A DNA stretch of 5,263 nucleotides from Nitriliruptoraceae bacterium. Lineage in GTDB: Bacteria; Actinomycetota; Nitriliruptoria; Nitriliruptorales; Nitriliruptoraceae. Made by a program: the position numbers and the translations under genes. The stretch spans positions 1 to 5,263 of the forward strand of contig SKTG01000156.1 of the NCBI GenBank assembly GCA_007118045.1, given 5' to 3'. Shown here piece by piece: positions 1-4,674 of the stretch. Positions within the stretch are counted from its first letter, which is position 1. Each line of letters opens with the position of its first letter. The notes beneath the pieces were generated by a model that saw nothing but the letters and a program-made list of their open reading frames with translations, was not told the DNA's origin and searched no databases.

Positions 1-471
1 GGCGGGGCGGCGAGGGCCGCCGTCGTCGCGGTGGGGCGCCTCGGCGCGTCGCTGACCGTGGTCGGCCGGCGGGGCGACGCCGCTCGTGAGCTCGCGGAGC
101 TGGGGGAGCGGTTCGGGGCGACCGCCTCACGCGCTCACGACCTGGCCGACGACGAGGCGGTGGCGGCGGCCGTGTCTCAGGCGACCGTGGTGATCAACGC
201 CACACCGCTCGGTATGGGCGGCGAGCACCTGCCGGCGCCGTTCGAGTCCCTGCGGCCCGACCAGGTCGCCTACGACCTGGTCTACGACCCGCCGGTGACG
301 CCGTTCCTCGCGGCCGCCCACGCCAGCGGCGCCGCCGGGCACCACGGGCTCGGGATGCTGATCGGCCAGGCCGCCGTCAGCTACCGCCGCTGGACGGGTC
401 GTCCGGCACCGACGGCGACGATGTCGGCCGTGGCGGCCGCCGCGCTGAGCGAGCGGAGCCGGCAGGCCTGA
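1..471 (+). CDS. aroE: Shikimate dehydrogenase (NADP+), C-terminal part
   Basis: This is the 3' end of a gene whose start lies before the window; 156 residues plus TGA are visible. AroE reduces 3-dehydroshikimate to shikimate with NADPH in the cytoplasmic pathway to aromatic amino acids. The frame opens with GGAARA, the end of the Rossmann GxGGxARA nucleotide-binding loop. VVGRR follows at about residues 20-24, where the family has its NADP 2'-phosphate-binding Arg. NATPLGM is at 66-72, then a D-x-VY-x-P-x-x-T-P-F segment, and finally GMLIGQ near 118-123 followed by RRWTG. All are AroE signatures in the right order. Family members are about 270-290 residues, so a little over half is here. A GTG at 31 could be misread as a start, but the homologous frame continues upstream of it. 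The gene is followed by a non-coding gap with its own promoter, so the downstream genes need not depend on aroE transcription. Confidence 0.95.
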   Translation, partial: GGAARAAVVAVGRLGASLTVVGRRGDAARELAELGERFGATASRAHDLADDEAVAAAVSQATVVINATPLGMGGEHLPAPFESLRPDQVAYDLVYDPPVTPFLAAAHASGAAGHHGLGMLIGQAAVSYRRWTGRPAPTATMSAVAAAALSERSRQA

Positions 472-489
472 CCCGGTGGGGCGTTCCGC

Positions 490-510
490 GGGCGTCTGTG
501 CCGGACGTCC
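490..510 (+). terminator. Possible weak hairpin downstream of aroE
   Basis: GGGCGTC (490-496) can pair with GACGTCC (504-510) around a 7-nt loop, giving seven pairs including one G-U. It lies 18 bases after the aroE stop and just before the predicted promoter, which is the right place to separate the two units. There is no T-tract, so it is not a canonical intrinsic terminator. Stems of this size are frequent by chance at this GC content. Confidence 0.2.
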
Positions 511-518
511 CGACGACC

Positions 519-546
519 TCAAGTCCCGCTCGGGGGCTGCCGATGC
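519..546 (+). promoter_or_regulatory. Putative sigma-28/WhiG-type promoter of the pilus operon
   Basis: TCAA (519-522, within CTCAAGTCC) is followed after 16 bases by GCCGATGC (539-546). The consensus for sigma-28 (FliA, SigD, Streptomyces WhiG) is TAAA-N15/16-GCCGATAA, so the -35 element matches 3 of 4 positions and the -10 element 6 of 8, with correct spacing. Transcription would start a few bases after 546, leaving a leader of about 75 nt before the Roadblock gene. Sigma-28-type factors control flagellar, motility and sporulation genes, which fits an operon holding a pilus ATPase. The match and its position are seen directly; activity and the sigma factor involved are inferred. Confidence 0.6.
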
Positions 547-627
547 GACGGGTGGGCGCGCTGTCGGCGCGGGTGGGGCGCCCGGACACGCCGTGCCGTC
601 CCGCGCCTCGCGCCCGCAGGGATGCCG

Positions 628-1164
628 ATGCTCCACCAGGACGACACCCGAGCCGGCAGGCTGGCCGCGGCGCTCGACGACTTCATCCGCAGCTCCCCGG
701 ACGTCGAGGCCGCGGCGGTCGTCTCGTTCGACGGGCTCCCCATGGCCAGCGCCATGCCCCCGGAGCTCGAGGAGGACCGGGTCGGCGCGATGAGCGCGGC
801 GCTGCTCTCCCTCGGTGAGCAGGCGGCCCTCGGACTGGGCCGCGGTCAGCTCAACCAGGTGTTCGTCGAGGGCGAGCACGGGTTCGTGTTCCTCATGAGC
901 GCCCGTGACCAGGCGGTCCTGGCCGCGGTCGCGGGTCGGACCGCGAAGATCGGCTTCATGCTCTACGAGATGCGCCGCGCCGCGCAGCGCATCGGCACGA
1001 CCCTCGAGTCACCACCCCCGGCTCCGGAAGCACCGGAGGGGTCGAAGGGGCCCCACGGGTCCGTGGACGTAACCGCCTCGCCGGCGGAGCCCGTCCCGGC
1101 CACCAGCCGCAACGGCACCGGTCCCGCCCATGTCGGCGGCGACCGGACCAGGGCGACCGACTGA
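628..1164 (+). CDS. Roadblock/LC7 domain protein (MglB/CvnB-like GTPase regulator)
   Basis: This encodes a 178-residue protein starting at ATG 628. An in-frame ATG at 622 would add two residues, but the AGGG at 618-621 touches it with no spacer, whereas it lies 6 nt before ATG 628. Residues about 10-118 form a Roadblock/LC7 domain: a leading helix, the strand-turn AAVVSFDGLPMAS near 29-41, a long helix (AMSAALLSLGEQAA), the strand pair QVFVEGEHGFVFLM, and the last helices ending in KIGFMLYEMRRAA. Residues from about 120 to the end are a Pro/Ala/Gly-rich, probably disordered tail. Roadblock proteins such as MglB and CvnB dimerise and bind a partner small GTPase, as activating protein or scaffold. 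The cognate GTPase is very probably the one encoded two genes downstream. It is the first gene of the operon and is followed after 11 nt by the DUF4388 gene. The fold is confident; the GAP activity is inferred. Confidence 0.85.
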   Translation: MLHQDDTRAGRLAAALDDFIRSSPDVEAAAVVSFDGLPMASAMPPELEEDRVGAMSAALLSLGEQAALGLGRGQLNQVFVEGEHGFVFLMSARDQAVLAAVAGRTAKIGFMLYEMRRAAQRIGTTLESPPPAPEAPEGSKGPHGSVDVTASPAEPVPATSRNGTGPAHVGGDRTRATD

Positions 1165-1175
1165 GGGGGACCGGC

Positions 1176-2321
1176 ATGCTCGAAGGCGACCTGGGCGACT
1201 TCGCCGTCCCGGACGTCCTCCGTCTGCTCGCACTCACGTCGAAGACCGGCCGTCTGCGCCTGCGGACGGACGTCGGCGCGGGACGGGTCGACCTGGCGGG
1301 CGGCCGGGTCCGGGACGCCTCGGCGGACGCGACGCGCCTGCCGATCGCCCGGCGCCTGCTCGGTCGTGGCCTCGTCGACGGCGGAGCGCTCCGCGCCGTG
1401 CTCGCTGACCGGCAGCGGCTCCCGACCGATCGGCAGCTCGCGCGGATGTTGGTCGAGCGTGGGCTGCTCGACGACGACGTGGCCGGCGAGGTGCTGCACG
1501 AGCAGACGACCGACGCGGTCTTCGATCTGCTCCTCTGGACGAGCGGTCGCTTCCGCTTCGACTCCGCACTTGACGACGAGGAGCGTTCCGACCCCGAGCT
1601 GGAGGTCGAGGAGCTCCTCCACCGCACCCAGGAACGGCTCGAGCAGTGGGAAGCGATCGTCGCCGCCACGGGCGACGGTGCCGCGGCCGTCACGGTGCGG
1701 CGGCCCGAGCACGACGAGGTCGCCGTCGGCGCCGAAGGCTGGGAGCTGCTGGGCCTGGCGGGCGGCCGGCGCACGATCGACGAGCTGGCCCGGCTCTCCG
1801 GACGCGGCCGTTTCGGTACCCGGCGGATCCTGGTGCACCTGCTCGAGCTCGGGGTCGTCACCGTGGGCGAGCGTGGAAGTGTCGAGCAGTTGCTCGACCA
1901 CCACCAGGTCCTGGAGGAGCTCGAGACCGCGCTGGCCGACCAGCCCGACCCGGCCTCGGAGGTCCTCGCTGGGCCCGCGCACGAGCGCACCGATGATGAG
2001 GACACGTCGGGATCCGCGTACGAGGCCGAGGGCCCGAGGACACCCGCCGCCGTGAACGGGACCCTTGACGAGGTGGCGACACCGGTCGGGGCCGGTGTGT
2101 CGACGAGCACCGACGACGGCGTGCGAAAGGCCCTCCCGCAGAGCGAGGACGCGGCGCCGGCGGGTGCGGGTGCCGCGGCATCCGCTGCCGACACCGTGCC
2201 GGCTGGGACGGCGGTTCGTGCGGGTGCCGCCAGAAAGGGACGTGGTGAGCGCCTGGGACCGGATCCCTCGATCGACGAGGACGTCGTCCACCGTCTGATC
2301 GCCGGCGTGGAGGGGCTGTAG
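1176..2321 (+). CDS. DUF4388 (PATAN-like) protein with MshEN-like repeats and disordered tail
   Basis: This is a 381-residue protein with a clear Shine-Dalgarno (AGGGGGA, 1164-1170) 5 nt before its ATG. Residues 1-50 match the DUF4388/PATAN opening: GDLGDFAVPDVLRLLAL, then SKTGRLRL and a strand pair ending in GGRVRDAS. Residues 56-80 and 87-110 are two copies of a helical motif (LLGRGLV and MLVERGLL, each with a later Leu and a closing Gln) resembling the MshEN motif of PilB-type ATPases. AVFDLLLW with SGRFRFD (114-129) and a helix-turn-helix-like segment (about 193-230, GGRRTIDELARLSG) are also usual in DUF4388 proteins. About 255-355 is Ala/Pro/Thr/Asp-rich and probably disordered. The last 18 residues end in an amphipathic segment, DEDVVHRLIAGVEGL. 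DUF4388 proteins accompany Roadblock/GTPase pairs and response regulators, but their biochemical role is unsettled. Here it sits between the two, and an adaptor role is inferred. The stop directly abuts the next ATG. Confidence 0.85.
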   Translation: MLEGDLGDFAVPDVLRLLALTSKTGRLRLRTDVGAGRVDLAGGRVRDASADATRLPIARRLLGRGLVDGGALRAVLADRQRLPTDRQLARMLVERGLLDDDVAGEVLHEQTTDAVFDLLLWTSGRFRFDSALDDEERSDPELEVEELLHRTQERLEQWEAIVAATGDGAAAVTVRRPEHDEVAVGAEGWELLGLAGGRRTIDELARLSGRGRFGTRRILVHLLELGVVTVGERGSVEQLLDHHQVLEELETALADQPDPASEVLAGPAHERTDDEDTSGSAYEAEGPRTPAAVNGTLDEVATPVGAGVSTSTDDGVRKALPQSEDAAPAGAGAAASAADTVPAGTAVRAGAARKGRGERLGPDPSIDEDVVHRLIAGVEGL

Positions 2322-2927
2322 ATGGCGACCCAGAACATCAAGCGTCGCCGTTCACGGTCGGCCAAGCTCGTCGTCACCGGTCCGTTCGATGCCGGCAAGA
2401 CGACCTTCATCCGCACGATCTCGCAGATGACGGTCCTGTCGACCGAGCGCGACGTGTCCACCGGAGCCTCGACACCGGACTCCCGCACGACCGTGGCCAT
2501 GGATTTCGGCCGCATCACGGTCGACAGCGACCTCGCCCTGCACCTCTACGGCACCCCGGGGCAGCAACGCTTCGAGTTCATGTGGGACATCCTCGCCGAG
2601 GGGATGCTCGGCTTCGTCCTCATCGCCGACGCTGCGCGGCCCGAGTCGCTGGCGGAGGCTCGCCGCATCCGACAGCACTTCGTCGACATCGCGGACGTGC
2701 CGTCCGTCGTGGTGATCAACAAGGCCGATGGGCAGGACCCGGGAACGTTGCTCGAGGAGACCCGCACGGGCCTCGGCCTGCCGTCCCGTGTTCCGATCCT
2801 CGTCGCCGACGTCCGCGAGCGGGACGACGTGAAGGCCGCGCTGCTGACCTTCCTGAACGCGGTGCTCGACCACCTTCGGGACCAGCCGGGCCCGAGCGTC
2901 GCCACCGGCACGGGTGGTACCGGATGA
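2322..2927 (+). CDS. Ras-like small GTPase (MglA/CvnD type)
   Basis: This is a 201-residue soluble GTPase. The start codon follows the preceding TAG without a gap and is served by GGAGGGG (2309-2315) 6 nt upstream, inside the previous gene, so translation is probably coupled. G1/Walker A is GPFDAGKT (20-27). A switch I candidate is the Thr pair 56-57 in TTVAMDFGRI, a segment closely resembling actinobacterial CvnD proteins. G3 is YGTPGQQRF (76-84), with Thr where Ras has the DxxG Asp, as in MglA (TVPGQ) and CvnD. Gln81 is the expected catalytic Gln. G4 is canonical, NKAD (133-136). A basic stretch (KRRRSRSAK, 7-15) precedes the fold and a Gly/Thr-rich tail follows it. The protein should cycle between GTP and GDP forms, with the Roadblock protein as partner. 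The MglA precedent suggests it regulates pilus activity or polarity; the adjoining, overlapping pilB gene supports this by context only. Confidence 0.9.
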   Translation: MATQNIKRRRSRSAKLVVTGPFDAGKTTFIRTISQMTVLSTERDVSTGASTPDSRTTVAMDFGRITVDSDLALHLYGTPGQQRFEFMWDILAEGMLGFVLIADAARPESLAEARRIRQHFVDIADVPSVVVINKADGQDPGTLLEETRTGLGLPSRVPILVADVRERDDVKAALLTFLNAVLDHLRDQPGPSVATGTGGTG

Positions 2928-4591
2928 GGAACATCGGACAGATCCTGGTCGAGCGGAAGCTGATCAGCCACGACCAGCTGCGCGAGGCCGAGGAGGAGCA
3001 GCGCAGCACCGGCAGATCGCTCGGCCGCATCCTGGTCGATCACCGCTACGTGACGGAGAAGGACCTGGTCGCCGCGCTCGCGACCCAGATCGGCATGGGC
3101 TTCGTCGACCTCGAGGAGACGGAGGTCGACGCGCGCGCCGCGACGATGATCTCCGAGAGCATCATGCGGCGGCACACCGTGCTCCCGATCCGGTACGAGG
3201 ACGGCAAGCTCGTCGTGGCGATGAGCGACCCCTCGAACATCGTCGCGGTCGACGACGTCCGCACGATGACCAAGATGGAGGTCAAGGCGGTCGTCGCCAC
3301 GAAGGCCGACATCGTCAAGGCCATCGGCAAGTACGCCGCCATGAGCGACGACATGGAGGCCATCGCCGACGATCTGGCGGACAACACCGACGACGAGATC
3401 GACCTCAGCGACATCAAGGCGGTCACCGAGGACGCGCCGATCGTCAAGTTCGTCAACGTCATGATCTCGCAGGCGGTGGCCGACGGCGCCTCGGACATCC
3501 ACATCGAGCCGGGGGAGAAGGAGCTGCGGGTCCGCTACCGGATCGACGGGGTGCTCCACGAGGTGATGCGCAGCCCACGGTCGATCCAGGCAGGGGTCAT
3601 CAGTCGTCTGAAGATCATGGCCAACGTCGACATCGCGGAACGGCGCGTCCCGCAGGACGGTCGCATGGCGGTGAACACGGCCGGCAAGTCGATCGACCTG
3701 CGCTTCTCGACCCTGCCGACCGTGTACGGCGAGAAGGTCGTGATGCGCATCCTCGACAAGACGTCGGTGATGCTCTCCCTCGACGACCTCGGCTTCCTCG
3801 ATCACAACCTGCGCCGGTTCGAGGAGGCCTACCGCAAGCCGTACGGGATGATCCTGGCCACGGGGCCGACGGGGTCGGGCAAGTCGACGACCCTCTACGC
3901 GACGCTCAACGTGGTCAACCAGCCCGGTGTCAACGTGGTGACCACCGAGGACCCGGTCGAGTACCAGCTGGCCGGCATCAGCCAGGTCCAGGTCAACCCG
4001 AAGATCGGCCTGACGTTCGCCTCTGCGCTGCGCTCGATCCTGCGCCAGGACCCCGACGTGATCCTCGTCGGTGAGATGCGCGACCGCGAGACCGCCCACA
4101 TGGGCGTCGAGGCGGCGCTCACCGGCCACCTCGTGCTGTCCACCCTGCACACGAACGACGCGCCGTCGGCCGTCACCCGACTCACCGAGATGGGCATCGA
4201 GCCGTTCCTGGTCGGATCCGCCGTCGACTGCGTCCTGGCCCAGCGTCTGGCCCGTCGCGTCTGCAGCAGGTGCGTGGAGTGGGTCGCCCCGGAGCCGGAG
4301 ATCCTCAAGGCCGCCGGGTTCGATGACGAAACGGTGGAGCAACGACCCGACATCCCGCGAGCGGTGGGCTGCAGTAGCTGCAGCAACACGGGTTACCGGG
4401 GTCGGATGGCCGTCCACGAGGTCATGACCGTCTCCGAGGACATCGAACGCCTGGCCGTCGCACGCGCCTCGACCGAGGAGATCAACCGGGTCGCCATCGA
4501 TCAGGGCATGCGCTCCTTGCGCGAGGACGGCCTGGCGAAGGTCCTGCTGGGCCGGACCACCGTCGAAGAGATCGCTCGCATCATCATCTGA
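2924..4591 (+). CDS. pilB: Type IV pilus assembly (extension) ATPase PilB / GspE family
   Basis: This is a 555-residue cytoplasmic hexameric ATPase expected to power pilin polymerisation at the inner membrane platform protein PilC. Start 2924 is chosen because MRNIGQILVE is the normal beginning of the family. Its ATG overlaps the GTPase stop (ATGA), implying coupled translation; a weak GGGTGG lies 6 nt upstream. Domains: MshEN/T2SSE_N at about 1-135, an acidic linker at about 140-170, then the T2SSE core with SDIHIEP (190-196). The Walker A is GPTGSGKST (314-322, Lys320), the Asp box TTEDPVEY (340-347), the Walker B DVILVGE (378-384, Glu384) and the His box GHLVLSTLHTND (401-412). A zinc-binding tetracysteine has CxxC pairs at 447/450 and 483/486. 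All catalytic elements are intact, and the length is normal for PilB. The tetracysteine and N-domain argue for PilB/GspE rather than the retraction motor PilT. A type II secretion role cannot be excluded without the downstream genes. Confidence 0.93.
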   Translation: MRNIGQILVERKLISHDQLREAEEEQRSTGRSLGRILVDHRYVTEKDLVAALATQIGMGFVDLEETEVDARAATMISESIMRRHTVLPIRYEDGKLVVAMSDPSNIVAVDDVRTMTKMEVKAVVATKADIVKAIGKYAAMSDDMEAIADDLADNTDDEIDLSDIKAVTEDAPIVKFVNVMISQAVADGASDIHIEPGEKELRVRYRIDGVLHEVMRSPRSIQAGVISRLKIMANVDIAERRVPQDGRMAVNTAGKSIDLRFSTLPTVYGEKVVMRILDKTSVMLSLDDLGFLDHNLRRFEEAYRKPYGMILATGPTGSGKSTTLYATLNVVNQPGVNVVTTEDPVEYQLAGISQVQVNPKIGLTFASALRSILRQDPDVILVGEMRDRETAHMGVEAALTGHLVLSTLHTNDAPSAVTRLTEMGIEPFLVGSAVDCVLAQRLARRVCSRCVEWVAPEPEILKAAGFDDETVEQRPDIPRAVGCSSCSNTGYRGRMAVHEVMTVSEDIERLAVARASTEEINRVAIDQGMRSLREDGLAKVLLGRTTVEEIARIII

Positions 4592-4605
4592 CGCAGGACG
4601 GCAGG

Positions 4606-4623
4606 GGTCGGCCGCGGCCGACC
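4606..4623. repeat. Perfect 18-bp palindrome between pilB and the next gene
   Basis: GGTCGGCCGCGGCCGACC is its own reverse complement and lies 15-32 bases after the pilB stop. As RNA it would form a stem of about seven G-C-rich pairs with a tight loop. There is no T-tract, so it could be an intercistronic hairpin that stabilises or attenuates the message, or a binding site for a dimeric regulator. The rest of the 83-bp gap shows only the ribosome binding site of the next gene. Confidence 0.6.
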
Positions 4624-4661
4624 TGCTGCTACAGGACGACGCACCCGGCGAGGGCGCGCCC

Positions 4662-4667
4662 AGGAGG
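4662..4667 (+). promoter_or_regulatory. Strong ribosome binding site
   Basis: AGGAGG lies 7 nt before the ATG at 4675, an optimal Shine-Dalgarno. It fixes the start of the last gene and contrasts with the weak site before pilB, which relies on overlap with the GTPase gene. Confidence 0.8.
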
Positions 4668-4674
4668 CAACGAG

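Noticed and set aside
551..583. Leader hairpins (CGCGC-loop-GCGCG at 557-571, GGGCGCCC at 576-583) as a riboswitch
   Set aside because: Stems of 4-5 G-C pairs are expected by chance here, and no known c-di-GMP or other riboswitch core sequence is recognisable.
624..631. A second GCCGATGC at the start of the Roadblock gene
   Set aside because: It equals the predicted -10 element, but the bases about 16 nt upstream (GCCT region, 604-607) have no -35 match. It also overlaps the start codon, so it is taken as chance.
476..818. Short + strand open frames spanning the gap after aroE
   Set aside because: They run out of frame into the Roadblock gene, encode Arg/Pro/Gly-rich sequence, and have no homologous motif. 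The gap is better explained by the promoter and leader.
956..2518. Long open reading frames on the minus strand opposite the Roadblock, DUF4388 and GTPase genes
   Set aside because: Their translations are Arg/Ser/Pro-rich low-complexity sequence, as expected opposite GC-rich genes. They have no recognisable domain, and the + strand frames carry clear family motifs.
4368..4384. CTGCAG-TAG-CTGCAG repeat/palindrome
   Set aside because: It lies inside pilB and is explained by the codons of the second zinc-binding CxxC pair and nearby serines.
2546..4417. A minus-strand open frame of over 600 codons opposite the GTPase and pilB genes
   Set aside because: It is antisense to the complete PilB with intact Walker A/B, His box and tetracysteine. 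Its own product is rich in Asp/His/Arg/Val without motifs, an effect of third-position GC bias.
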